Part shown: in pieces, positions 23,844 through 30,809 of the stretch | Position numbering within the stretch: position 1 is the first letter of the stretch | Layout: the number at the start of each line of letters is the position of its first letter | Source of the DNA: Marinobacter nanhaiticus D15-8W | Lineage (GTDB): Bacteria; Pseudomonadota; Gammaproteobacteria; Pseudomonadales; Oleiphilaceae | DNA length: 64,000 nt | NCBI RefSeq assembly: GCF_036511935.1 | Contig: NZ_AP028878.1 | Location: 3,534,001 to 3,598,000, forward strand | Reading direction: 5' to 3' | The notes under the pieces: generated by a model | What the model saw: only the letters and a program-made list of their open reading frames with translations | Databases searched by the model: none | Told to the model about the DNA's origin: nothing | Program-made: the position numbers and the translations under genes

Positions 23844-24427
23844 GGCTGGGCCCTCTTGTTGATCTGGCGATTCAGTGCACCCATGATCTGCACCAGTTCG
23901 GCCACTTCTTTCGGCAAGCGGTGTACGGAGTTGCGGCGCATGTTCTCTTTGCGGGAAATGCATTCGAGGTTGGCCGGGTCGAAGTTCTCCCGGTTACCGT
24001 CCTTGAACACCACAATGTGGCCTTTGGGTACCGGGCCGTTGTGTTCTTCCCATACCAGCTTGTGGATGGCCACGTAGTCACGCGGCGTGCAGCCTGTGTC
24101 CGTTACCTTGCGCTGCCAGATGCCATCCTTGGTCAGGCGCTCATGCCCTACCGGATTCCATGTGTGCGGCTTCCCGCCTTTCTTGAACCGCGTCTCACCA
24201 GAGCGGCCACCGGCAACCCATCGTTTACCCTTGTTCCATGGCTTTTGCTCTGCATGGAAACAGCCGGGGTTTGTGGCCATGTACTCGTCAGACTTGCGCA
24301 ACCCGAGCTTCACGGCCTTGTTGCGGATACTTAACAGGTCACGGCCAAGCATATTGGCGATCTGCGCATTGCTGGTATCTGGGTAAAGGGCCTTGAGCCA
24401 TTCGATTTGTTGAGCGGTCCACTTCAT
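23840..24427 (-). CDS. HNH endonuclease with N-terminal HTH
   Basis: 195 aa. Residues 1-45 are a Myb/SANT-like or HTH module (YPDTSNAQIANMLGRDLLSI). The nuclease part has HKLVWEEHNGPVPKGHIVVF, KDGNRENFDPANLECIS and RKENMRRNS, the HNH_3 layout with the N-containing second motif. Free-standing homing-type endonucleases of this kind are frequent in phage early regions. Joined by four-base overlaps. Confidence 0.8.
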   Translation of the reverse strand: MKWTAQQIEWLKALYPDTSNAQIANMLGRDLLSIRNKAVKLGLRKSDEYMATNPGCFHAEQKPWNKGKRWVAGGRSGETRFKKGGKPHTWNPVGHERLTKDGIWQRKVTDTGCTPRDYVAIHKLVWEEHNGPVPKGHIVVFKDGNRENFDPANLECISRKENMRRNSVHRLPKEVAELVQIMGALNRQINKRAQP

Positions 24428-24891
24428 ACCCCACCTCCCACAACAAAAGGCACGTCGTCCCGCTTCTGAGGCTGGTGCCAGGTGTCGGTGTGCTTGGGTT
24501 CGAGGGTGAAGCGATTCTGGTGCGCAGCCAGCTTTTCTGCGGCTTTAAGATCACGCTCAAGCTCTTCGCTGTTCAGCAGTGACTCGCCATTGGCCAGACG
24601 TACAGACGGGCCGGTCCACTCGATCTCAGGGCGCTCGTTGCGGTCCGGCAGACAAGCCCCATCGCAGAAGCACTGGCCGTGGCGCGGGCAACCTTTGCGG
24701 CGGGTATCGATCGCTTCCACCTTGTTGACCAGTGCCTCGGCTTCTTCCTTGGTGTCACAGATAATTGGCTTGCACCGGCTGGGAGGCCATACGCCGCCGT
24801 CATCGAACCGAATCCAGGGCTTACCGTTGTGGTATTCCTTCAGCAGGGTGCATACCTGGGTTGTGTCGTTGTTTGGGTTAACGGCTCTCAT
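24424..24891 (-). CDS. Hypothetical early protein with a Cys-rich loop, 155 aa
   Basis: Start at ATG 24891, which has GGGGAG upstream; an extension to 24981 would add a Cys-rich out-of-character leader. The centre holds RKGCPRHGQCFCDGACLPDR, a possible metal or disulphide site. The C-terminal half is helical and charged. Not recognised. Confidence 0.5.
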   Translation of the reverse strand: MRAVNPNNDTTQVCTLLKEYHNGKPWIRFDDGGVWPPSRCKPIICDTKEEAEALVNKVEAIDTRRKGCPRHGQCFCDGACLPDRNERPEIEWTGPSVRLANGESLLNSEELERDLKAAEKLAAHQNRFTLEPKHTDTWHQPQKRDDVPFVVGGGV

Positions 24892-25072
24892 TTGGCTCAA
24901 CTCCCCACGAATAGATCGTTGCGACGAATGACAAGGCGAAGCCGGACAGCAGGCAAAGTGAAACCAGGCTGGCAGGCACATGCCCTTCCATTGCGGCTGA
25001 GATGAACAGCAGGTTTAAACTGGCTGTGACTACGCTAAGAAGCCGGGTTGTCCAGCGAAGGAAAGCTCTCAT
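24878..25072 (-). CDS. Small membrane protein, 64 aa
   Basis: Start ATG 25072 with GGAG nine bases upstream and ATGA overlap with the preceding 54-aa gene. Two hydrophobic segments, about 9-27 (LLSVVTASLNLLFISAA) and 35-55 (SLVSLCLLSGFALSFVATIY). Unknown role; membrane location predicted. Confidence 0.5.
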   Translation of the reverse strand: MRAFLRWTTRLLSVVTASLNLLFISAAMEGHVPASLVSLCLLSGFALSFVATIYSWGVEPNESR

Positions 25073-25233
25073 TGGGCGCACTCCTTCCGGAAGATGATCA
25101 ACCAAGCCGCTGAGACAAGGCCCAGGGCGCCGAAGAACATGGAGAAACCATCGTGGCCGTTGGCCAAGGCGTGACCAGCACCTATGCCGGACGCATACCC
25201 ACAGAAGATCATCGCGGTGTAATGGAATTTCAT
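25069..25233 (-). CDS. Very small membrane protein, 54 aa
   Basis: ATG at 25233 overlaps the stop of the 164-aa gene and its own stop overlaps the next ATG, so it continues the chain of ATGA couplings. The product begins MKFHYTAMIFCGYASGIGAG and holds two hydrophobic stretches with a GHDGFSMFFGALGLVSAAW middle. The coupling on both sides is the main evidence that it is real. Confidence 0.5.
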   Translation of the reverse strand: MKFHYTAMIFCGYASGIGAGHALANGHDGFSMFFGALGLVSAAWLIIFRKECAQ

Positions 25234-25724
25234 GCTCCACCCACCTTCTCGAAATTCTCGAGCGCAGCTTCATATGGATCGGTGTCCTCCCAAGGGAATT
25301 CGTCCGGGAACGGCATGCGTACTGACTGGAACCACTCGGCGACGGTCATCTTTCTGGTCTCGCCGCAAGAGGTAACCGTGCAGTCATCGAAAGGAACCGC
25401 GTCACCGCTGACTTCCTTGATAAACGCTGCAGCCGCCTTGGTATCCAGATCTTCCCATGACGTGCCACGCATATCGGCAATCAGGGCGTACTGGCTCATT
25501 ACCACCAGAGCGTTTGACGCCCGCTGGAAGTCGATAGCCATACTCGAGCCGCTTTGAATGTGAGTGACGGTGAAGCAACCGAACGGGAACATGGTGACGG
25601 CCAGCCCTGGCGCGCTCTTATGCGCAAGAGCTGGCACAGTGAACCGGCCACCCTTGGTGCCTATCTCAACAGAGACCTCATAAAAGCCGTCGGTGTATTC
25701 GGTCTTGAAAGTGTTATCGGTCAT
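25230..25724 (-). CDS. Hypothetical early protein, 164 aa
   Basis: Soluble, with a beta-rich first half (FYEVSVEIGTKGGRFTVPAL) and an acidic C-terminus (PWEDTDPYEAALENFEKVG). Not recognised. It is coupled to both neighbours by four-base overlaps. Confidence 0.5.
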   Translation of the reverse strand: MTDNTFKTEYTDGFYEVSVEIGTKGGRFTVPALAHKSAPGLAVTMFPFGCFTVTHIQSGSSMAIDFQRASNALVVMSQYALIADMRGTSWEDLDTKAAAAFIKEVSGDAVPFDDCTVTSCGETRKMTVAEWFQSVRMPFPDEFPWEDTDPYEAALENFEKVGGA

Positions 25725-26017
25725 GCTCCCACCCCCTGCTTGCTGCCATACTTGCGCATGATGTCTTGGAAGGATTCGGAGGCGGGCTTGTGGTCGTCGT
25801 TGAGTTTGCGCAGACGATTAGGCGCCACATGATCCTTCAGGGTTTCAGCGAAATGCTTAACCTTCAGATCATCCGGAAACCATCCGCAGTCGGCAGGACC
25901 TACTACGATGACGTAAAGCCCGTTGAACTCCGGGCACTCTTCAAGTCCCGCCAAAACACACTGATCCCCCGCCCTCAGCGGACGGCCGTCTATGTCATAT
26001 CCGAGGATGTTGGTCAT
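25721..26017 (-). CDS. Hypothetical early protein, 98 aa
   Basis: Opens with GYDIDGRPLRAGDQCVLAGL, a small beta-barrel-like start common in phage proteins of about 100 aa. FNGLYVIVVGPADCGWFPDD follows. Not assigned. Overlaps the DnaB gene stop by four bases. Confidence 0.5.
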   Translation of the reverse strand: MTNILGYDIDGRPLRAGDQCVLAGLEECPEFNGLYVIVVGPADCGWFPDDLKVKHFAETLKDHVAPNRLRKLNDDHKPASESFQDIMRKYGSKQGVGA

Positions 26018-27390
26018 AGTGCGAACCCCTTGCGGCCCTTTCTGGACTGCTGCTGTGCTTCTCGTTCTGCGGCTTCCTTCCTGGCGCGGATCCCGGCGAA
26101 GTCCGGGCGACCGTCCAGTGACTTGAATCGCGAGTAACTACCTTGGAACTCCAGCCCCTCACTGCCACGCTCACCCATGCGGAGCTTGCCGAAGATGATT
26201 TCGGTCAGCGGGTCGGGGTTGTCTGGGTTCTCGTAGTAGCCTTCACGGAAGGGGAAGATGATCGCGTCGGCGTCCTGCTCGATAGCGCCGGATTCACGCA
26301 GGTCGCTCATCATGGGGCGCTTATCGGCACGGCTTTCAACGGAGCGGTTAAGCTGGGACAGTGCGATCACTGGGCACTTGAACTCTTTGCCAAGGGCTTT
26401 CAGGCCGCCTGATATCTTGGTGATTTCCTGCGTCCGGTTCTCTGCGTTGGCCGTCATGAGTTGCAGGTAGTCGACCATGATCAGGGCGACACGACCGCAC
26501 TTGCGCTTAACCTCATGGGCCCTGGCGCGCATCTGGGGAACGGACAGGCCGCCACGGTCATCAATGTGCAGTTGCGCGTTCTTGATCAGCTGGCTAGCCG
26601 CCGAGAAGTTTGTCCACTCTTCCTCAGTCAACGTGCCCCGGCGAATAGACCCAAGGCTGATGCTGCCGAGTGAGGCGGTCATCTTCTCGATCAGCTGCGG
26701 GGCGCTCATTTCCATGGAGAACACCAGGCAAGGCACCTTGGCCCGTACTGCGTTGTGCTCCACGATGTTCAGCGCGAACGTGGTCTTACCCATCGACGGC
26801 CGGCCAGCAACGATGATCAGATCACCCTCGCCCATGCCGTTCATCCGGTTATCCAGATGCTTGAAGCCCGTCGACAGCCCGATCAGCTCGCCGCCCGCTT
26901 CGTTCCGGCGCTGCATGATCTGCAGGAACTCGGTGTTGGCCCGCTTCATGTCCCACAGGGAGTCATCGGACTGCTTTGTGACGATGGCCTCAAACTCGGA
27001 CATGATCCGCTGTTGCGCGGCACCGGGTCGCTCCGTGCTCAAGATCTGGCCACTTGCCAGGATGGCGCGGTGCAGCTGGCGACGTAACGAGCGCTCCCGG
27101 ATGATCTCGGCGTGGCTCTTGAGCGCCTCAGGCGTGGCCTTGCCGTAGTTGTCTGCGATGCTCATCAACAGCGATGAGGCGTTTACGACACCCTGAGATT
27201 CGAGGTGATCCGAGACGGTTACCGCGTCAACCTCCTTGCCTTCACAGAACAGCGCATAGGCCGCCTCGGCCATCGGGCGAAGGTCGGACGAGAAGTCTTC
27301 CGGCGACAGCAGGGCGAATACTTCAGCCGTGTGCCGGGGGGAAATCGCGAGGCCCAGGACAGAGCTTTCTACGAAGTCGAAATCGCTCAT
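26014..27390 (-). CDS. Replicative DNA helicase, DnaB type
   Basis: 458 aa. The N-terminal DnaB domain (about 5-100) contains ESSVLGLAISPRHTAEVFAL. The RecA-like C-terminal domain has Walker A GRPSMGKTTFALN, LVFSMEMSAPQL, Walker B LIMVDYLQLM, and SQLNRSVESR with DLRESGAIEQDADAIIF. All motifs expected for an active hexameric helicase are present. It is coupled to the DUF1376 initiation gene upstream, so it would be loaded at the origin inside that gene. Confidence 0.95.
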   Translation of the reverse strand: MSDFDFVESSVLGLAISPRHTAEVFALLSPEDFSSDLRPMAEAAYALFCEGKEVDAVTVSDHLESQGVVNASSLLMSIADNYGKATPEALKSHAEIIRERSLRRQLHRAILASGQILSTERPGAAQQRIMSEFEAIVTKQSDDSLWDMKRANTEFLQIMQRRNEAGGELIGLSTGFKHLDNRMNGMGEGDLIIVAGRPSMGKTTFALNIVEHNAVRAKVPCLVFSMEMSAPQLIEKMTASLGSISLGSIRRGTLTEEEWTNFSAASQLIKNAQLHIDDRGGLSVPQMRARAHEVKRKCGRVALIMVDYLQLMTANAENRTQEITKISGGLKALGKEFKCPVIALSQLNRSVESRADKRPMMSDLRESGAIEQDADAIIFPFREGYYENPDNPDPLTEIIFGKLRMGERGSEGLEFQGSYSRFKSLDGRPDFAGIRARKEAAEREAQQQSRKGRKGFAL

Positions 27391-28220
27391 GACGCCTCCC
27401 TGATATCGTTGCGGTAGTCGTCACCCTGGTGGTAATTACCCTCGATCACCTTGGCCAGGTTGTTTTCGTTGAGCAGCCAGTCGAAACCAGGGCTCCAGTC
27501 GAAGCCGTCCTTGGTGCCGGTCAATGGCTTGGAGCGACGGACGTGCAGGAAGTATCGGCGCCAGAAGTCCATGTCACTGCCGTGCGAGTGCTCCCCGAAC
27601 TTCTGCTTCCAGCGAGCCTTGATCAGTCGCTTGCGCTTCTCGTTCAGGACCTTGACTTCGGGTAGGAACTCGCCGAGTAGGTCGTTGTAGAGGTTGATGA
27701 TGCCCTTGTAGTCCACTGGGTCGCTTTTCGCCGAATCATCGACCTGGCCGGGATCGTCATCGCCAGATGACGGAGGGGTTTTATTATCTGTATCTGTTCT
27801 GTTCTGTTCTTTATTCGTTGATCGGTCGCTCAACGGTCGTTCAACGGTCGTTGAAGCATCGTTGATTTCCTTCTTCTTTTCTGACTGCTTCGCGCGCTTC
27901 CTGGCCTCTGCAGATGCCTTGCCGGCACGAGCGCGTTGATCCTGAGATTCACGAACGGCAGCCAAATCGGCCTCAATTCGGTCATGTCGCCAGCAGCCGT
28001 CGACCTCTGTGAAGAACTCGCTGATCGCTTGCTCAACGTCCGCCCAACGGTCGTTGGACACCCGTGCAATCATCTGCAGGCGTTTCTTCGGGATCGCCTT
28101 ACCGGTCTGCCAGTAGTTGAAGATCAGCAGCAGATACGCGCCATGTTCCTCGGCACTCAGGTGTGCAGTGTCGGCCAGGTAGTCGGCAACATAGAACTGC
28201 ATGTAGGGCAAAGCCGCCAT
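27387..28220 (-). CDS. DUF1376 replication initiation protein (O-like)
   Basis: 277 aa. The DUF1376 domain occupies residues 1-90 (YMQFYVADYLADTAHLSAEE, GAYLLLIFNYWQTGK, FFTEVDGCWRHDRIE). A low-complexity polar linker (about 95-165) follows. The C-terminal domain has YNDLLGEFLPEVKVLNEKRK, LIKARWKQKF and WSPGFDWLLNENNLAKVIEGNY, typical of phage replication proteins that recruit helicase. The linker DNA contains tandem iterons (27820-27865), as in lambda O. Confidence 0.82.
   Translation of the reverse strand: MAALPYMQFYVADYLADTAHLSAEEHGAYLLLIFNYWQTGKAIPKKRLQMIARVSNDRWADVEQAISEFFTEVDGCWRHDRIEADLAAVRESQDQRARAGKASAEARKRAKQSEKKKEINDASTTVERPLSDRSTNKEQNRTDTDNKTPPSSGDDDPGQVDDSAKSDPVDYKGIINLYNDLLGEFLPEVKVLNEKRKRLIKARWKQKFGEHSHGSDMDFWRRYFLHVRRSKPLTGTKDGFDWSPGFDWLLNENNLAKVIEGNYHQGDDYRNDIREAS
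27791..27865. other. Candidate prophage replication origin inside the DUF1376 gene
   Basis: Two head-to-tail copies of CAACGGTCGTT (27831-27841 and 27842-27852) and a degenerate third unit form an 11-base period. The palindrome TCAACGGTCGTTGA lies at the join. Next to them is an AT-rich stretch with TGTTC/CTGTT repeats (27791-27815). A further exact copy of CAACGGTCGTT lies at 28045-28055. Because 11 is not a multiple of three, the repeats are not kept for the protein. This is the iteron plus unwinding-element design of lambdoid origins. Confidence 0.6.
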
Positions 28221-28444
28221 TACGCCAGCCCCCTCTCAGATTCAATCTGAGCGATCTCTGAATGTGTGCGTAGGCTATTTCTCACATGGACGAGCTGCAT
28301 AAGCGTGTTGAACAACTTGATGTATTGAGCGCGGTCTGGGTCGTTGTCGGCTTTGGCCATGCGATCCAGGGTTCGGTTGATACGCCACTGCAGGAGCTGG
28401 ATCTTCAGCTTGCGCAGCGCCTCTTGAGTTCTGGGGGTGTTCAT
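28220..28444 (-). CDS. Small early protein preceding the replication genes, 74 aa
   Basis: Start at ATG 28444 with GAGGA eight bases upstream; an ATG at 28459 lacks a site. Basic and helical (ALRKLKIQLLQWRINRTLDR, then LMQLVHVRNSLRTHSE). Its stop overlaps the start of the DUF1376 gene. Function unknown; a replication or regulatory accessory is plausible from position. Confidence 0.5.
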   Translation of the reverse strand: MNTPRTQEALRKLKIQLLQWRINRTLDRMAKADNDPDRAQYIKLFNTLMQLVHVRNSLRTHSEIAQIESERGLA

Positions 28445-28470
28445 GTAAACTGTCCTCATCAGATCGATCG

Positions 28471-28509
28471 AAACCCGGGGGCCGCCACAGCCCGTAACCG
28501 GGTTTTTTT
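28471..28509 (+). terminator. Terminator-like hairpin pointing right, in the leader of the replication operon
   Basis: AAACCCGG pairs with CCGGGTTT across a 19-base loop and is followed by a run of seven T on the plus strand. No plus-strand gene lies upstream, so it might stop antisense transcription or, on the minus strand, act as a leader hairpin before the 74-aa gene. Confidence 0.5.
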
Positions 28510-28617
28510 ATGTTTGGAAGTTGCGCAGAGTCCGCTTAACAACATTGTCGCCATGCCCCCTCTGCGCGGCCTGGGCTCGGCCTACTGCTTGATGCGACTG
28601 CTTACTTCCGCATCTGC

Positions 28618-28714
28618 GGATGGCTCTGGCGACTCGTGTCGTATTTCAGCGCTCTCGGGTCACGACCGGCTTAGCCAGATACTCTGGGCACCCTATTTCT
28701 AGGCAGAGCCATCC
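28618..28714 (-). ncRNA. Candidate structured RNA with 11-bp closing stem
   Basis: GGATGGCTCTG at one end and CAGAGCCATCC at the other are exact complements. Inside, on the minus strand, are a CCTA-GAAA-TAGG hairpin (28692-28703, GNRA loop), a CCAGA-GTA-TCTGG hairpin (28675-28687) and a GTCGT/ACGAC pairing (28638-28666), giving a cloverleaf-like multibranch fold of 97 bases. The strand is chosen for the GNRA loop and for transcription from the Cro-like gene. No coding frame fits. It is not a tRNA by any consensus I can see. Confidence 0.5.
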
Positions 28715-28760
28715 CAGATGCGCTCTCCGGAGAGAGCTAAACCCCTAATTTCAGGGGAAG

Positions 28761-28781
28761 AAAAACCGGCCCGAAGCCGGT
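28761..28781 (-). terminator. Terminator after the Cro-like gene
   Basis: Minus-strand CCGGC, loop TTCGG, GCCGG then TTTTT, ten bases after the stop codon of the Cro-like gene. It would act on early leftward transcription, so the replication genes may need readthrough or antitermination. The 346 bases 28445-28790 hold no gene, only this, the RNA candidate and the leader hairpins. Confidence 0.7.
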
Positions 28782-28790
28782 ACATTTCAA

Positions 28791-29030
28791 TCATGCGCAG
28801 TCTTTGAGCTTGGCTGTCTCGCCGAAATCAATGACTGGCTCTACCAGCCGGCGAGCGAGCAAGGCGCGATACACACGCTCCACACGTCGTCCGGATGGAT
28901 CGGGGAACACTGACCGAGAGAACTTGCTGAGCCAGGAGTAGTCGACACCGGCTTCTTCAGCGATAGCTCTGAACTCACCCTTGGCGAGCCTCAGCCCCGT
29001 AATCGTTTTCTGAATGAGTATGCTGTCCAT
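28791..29030 (-). CDS. Cro-like small DNA-binding protein
   Basis: 79 aa, first gene of the leftward early operon and divergent from the repressor. Residues 15-55 contain LRLAKGEFRAIAEEAGVDYS, followed by WLSKFSRSVFPDPSGRRVER, a helix-turn-helix-like arrangement. The stop lies just before a terminator. By position it is the functional match of Cro or of a Cro/CII hybrid. No further domain is present. Confidence 0.6.
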   Translation of the reverse strand: MDSILIQKTITGLRLAKGEFRAIAEEAGVDYSWLSKFSRSVFPDPSGRRVERVYRALLARRLVEPVIDFGETAKLKDCA

Positions 29031-29037
29031 GCAGAGA

Positions 29038-29106
29038 GTTTAGAGCATGATCGTGCTCAGCATCAAGCACAATTCGAATATCGGTTAGCGATAAGATGCT
29101 CTAAAC
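29038..29106. promoter_or_regulatory. Divergent immunity control region with operators
   Basis: An operator GAGCATGATCGTGCTC (29043-29058; 14 of 16 bases symmetrical) lies at the start of leftward transcription. GTTTAGAGCAT (29038-29048) and ATGCTCTAAAC (29096-29106) are exact inverted copies flanking the region. A degenerate AAGCACAATT site lies between. On the minus strand TTGATG, 18 bases, TAAACT can serve as the leftward promoter, with the operator at its -10 box. The same operator motif recurs at 29829-29875. Confidence 0.65.
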
Positions 29107-29127
29107 CAACATTTCTAAGGAAAATCA

Positions 29128-29484
29128 ATGAACGTACCGGTGGAGGAGGTCGTCGGTGATAACGTGAGAAGGGCGCGCATGGGTAAGGGATGGTCCCAGC
29201 GTAAGCTCGCCGAGGTCGCCGACGTTTCGCAGCGAGTAATATCCAATATCGAACAAGGCGGCGGTGCCGGTTCCAGTGCAATAAAGTACGTCGATATGGT
29301 TGCCCAAGGCCTGGGCGCTCCCACCTTTATGCTCTTCCGCAAAGACATGCCACTAGACGCCACAGTCGTTCAGCGGACGCTTACCGTACTGAAACAGTTT
29401 GAAAAACTTTCTGAACGCAATCAGCTGAAGGTACTCGATATAATGGCTGACTACGGGCAGTTAAGCGAAAATCAAAATCTGTAA
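29128..29484 (+). CDS. XRE-family prophage repressor without protease domain
   Basis: 118 aa. HTH_3 domain at residues 7-65: NVRRARMGKGWSQRKLAEVA, DVSQRVISNIEQG, YVDMVAQGLGAPTFML. The rest is a helical extension that could dimerise. There is no S24 autocleavage domain, so SOS-driven self-cleavage as in lambda CI is not expected and induction must use another route. It is divergent from the Cro-like gene across the operator region, with AAGGAAAAT upstream of the ATG. Confidence 0.8.
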   Translation: MNVPVEEVVGDNVRRARMGKGWSQRKLAEVADVSQRVISNIEQGGGAGSSAIKYVDMVAQGLGAPTFMLFRKDMPLDATVVQRTLTVLKQFEKLSERNQLKVLDIMADYGQLSENQNL

Positions 29485-29572
29485 AACGCATATATCATTT
29501 GCTAATAATTAGTTGAAATGCCTCCTGTCTATACATACAGTAATAAGTCCAGCACCACCAAAAGGGGGCGGT

Positions 29573-29758
29573 ATGCCGCTAGCTCTGAAGACCCAAGAAC
29601 AAGATGTCCGACAGATTTTGTGTGATGTAGAAGCGATCCTGCATCACATAGCCGAGAGCAAGATTCTGGAAGCAGAGAACTCTGAAGTCCTGGTCACCGC
29701 CCTGACCAAATCCGCACGACAACTCGTCCAAGACTCCATCGAAATCATTGACGGGTGA
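29573..29758 (+). CDS. Small protein following the repressor, 61 aa
   Basis: ATG at 29573 has GGGGGCGG just upstream. The protein is helical (DVRQILCDVEAILHHIAESK, then EVLVTALTKSARQLVQDS) with no basic DNA-binding pattern. It lies 88 bases after the repressor and may be co-expressed in the lysogen. Not recognised. Confidence 0.45.
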   Translation: MPLALKTQEQDVRQILCDVEAILHHIAESKILEAENSEVLVTALTKSARQLVQDSIEIIDG

Positions 29759-29828
29759 AGGCGCCAGCCTTCCCCTCCTCGCCCGCGAACAATTCTCAAA
29801 ATCGTCTCAGAAAAAATTTCTTCATGTT

Positions 29829-29875
29829 GAGCACAATTATGCTTGACACTCCCTGAGCTGAGCATTATCGTGCTC
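29829..29875 (+). promoter_or_regulatory. Rightward early promoter with two repressor operators
   Basis: TTGACA (29843-29848), 17 bases, TATCGT (29866-29871). Operators GAGCACAATTATGCTT (29829-29844) and GAGCATTATCGTGCTC (29860-29875) cover the -35 and -10 boxes. They share the GAGCA...TGCTC motif with 29043-29058, so one repressor probably controls both early operons. Confidence 0.75.
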
Positions 29876-29896
29876 ATAAACAGGGAGGAAATTCCA

Positions 29897-30298
29897 ATGA
29901 TCCAAACAGAGATCAACGGCTCAACATTCATCATCGATAGCAAGGGCGAGTTCACGCCGATTGAGGAACAGACCATCGAGCAGTTCCTTAAAGGCATGAC
30001 CGCTAAGGATGCTGCCCGGGATGCTTTCCGCAGCGTCGACACCATCCAGGAACGCCGCAAGAACCTGCTGCAGAAGACCAATGCCAGCAACTCGTTCGGC
30101 GTCCTCTCCTACTGGCTGGGCAAGAAGTACATCCGCGTTCTGGTGATTACCGGCGCCGTTGCCTCAGCGCAGGTAGGCGGGCCTTACACCGTCGACAAGA
30201 TCAAGCCTAAGCGCCCTGGCAGCCGAGTCGAAATAAAGATCGCCAAGGGCTCACGCAAAGAAATCGACCTGACTGTTGTGGGAGGGGTTTTGTCATGA
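29897..30298 (+). CDS. LuxR-type HTH regulator, first gene of the rightward operon
   Basis: 133 aa from ATG 29897, chosen for GGAGG nine bases upstream; an earlier start would begin inside the promoter. Residues 18-75 fit the LuxR C-terminal HTH: EEQTIEQFLKGMTAKDAARD, SVDTIQERRKNLLQKTNASN and WLGKKYI. The C-terminal part (VDKIKPKRPGSRVEIKIAKG) is beta-rich and basic. There is no receiver or ligand-binding domain. It may be an early activator or an antirepressor; that is inference. Confidence 0.6.
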   Translation: MIQTEINGSTFIIDSKGEFTPIEEQTIEQFLKGMTAKDAARDAFRSVDTIQERRKNLLQKTNASNSFGVLSYWLGKKYIRVLVITGAVASAQVGGPYTVDKIKPKRPGSRVEIKIAKGSRKEIDLTVVGGVLS

Positions 30299-30573
30299 GC
30301 CTAGACGCCGTTTTCCACCGAATTCAACGCCGATTCATGGTGCAAGCGCATGGAAGCGAGCCGAGAGGAGTTAGCGGGGAGCAGGCTGTACCCCGCTCTT
30401 TTTCTCCCGAGGTTCTGACAGGACTGGTGCCGAAATCGGAGATCGAGCGACTGGTTGACTACGAGCGGAAGAAGTTCGCGCTGCGGGTGGCCAAGGCCGA
30501 CCAGACACGCATGGAGAACTGCGTTTCCCGAGTACGGGAGCGCATCGAACAGAGCAAGGCGGAGGCTGCGTGA
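30295..30573 (+). CDS. Hypothetical early protein, 92 aa
   Basis: Basic, with a helical C-terminus (IERLVDYERKKFALRVAKAD). It overlaps the regulator stop by four bases and the next start by one. Not recognised. Confidence 0.45.
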   Translation: MSLDAVFHRIQRRFMVQAHGSEPRGVSGEQAVPRSFSPEVLTGLVPKSEIERLVDYERKKFALRVAKADQTRMENCVSRVRERIEQSKAEAA

Positions 30574-30809
30574 TGAAGTCATCTAACGCTTTCTTTAAGG
30601 ACAGCAAAAACTGCCACTGCTGGGGCGACTGCAACGAGCTTAGCGTCGGGTGTGAAGGTCCCGCTAAGCCTGTTCTTGTCTTCAGTGACGGAAAGCCTCG
30701 GATCATGGACTGCGGGGAAGATGGGATGCCGTTCTTCTACTGCAACACAGCGATAGAGCGGGATCGTGATAACGGATTCCGAGTCGAGATTGTGGAGATA
30801 GACCAGTGA
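30573..30809 (+). CDS. Hypothetical early protein with Cys residues, 78 aa
   Basis: ATG 30573 overlaps the previous stop. It contains NCHCWGDCNELSVGCEG near the start, a possible metal or disulphide site, and MPFFYCNTAIERDRDNGF. Not recognised. Confidence 0.45.
   Translation: MKSSNAFFKDSKNCHCWGDCNELSVGCEGPAKPVLVFSDGKPRIMDCGEDGMPFFYCNTAIERDRDNGFRVEIVEIDQ

Noticed and set aside
28500..28740. tRNA in the gap left of the Cro-like gene
   Set aside because: The cloverleaf-like pairing lacks the T-loop consensus, an anticodon loop of seven and a CCA-compatible acceptor of seven pairs.
29573..29758. Toxin-antitoxin pair formed by the repressor and the 61-aa protein
   Set aside because: The HTH gene stands at an operator-bearing divergent promoter of a prophage immunity region, and the small protein has no toxin motif.
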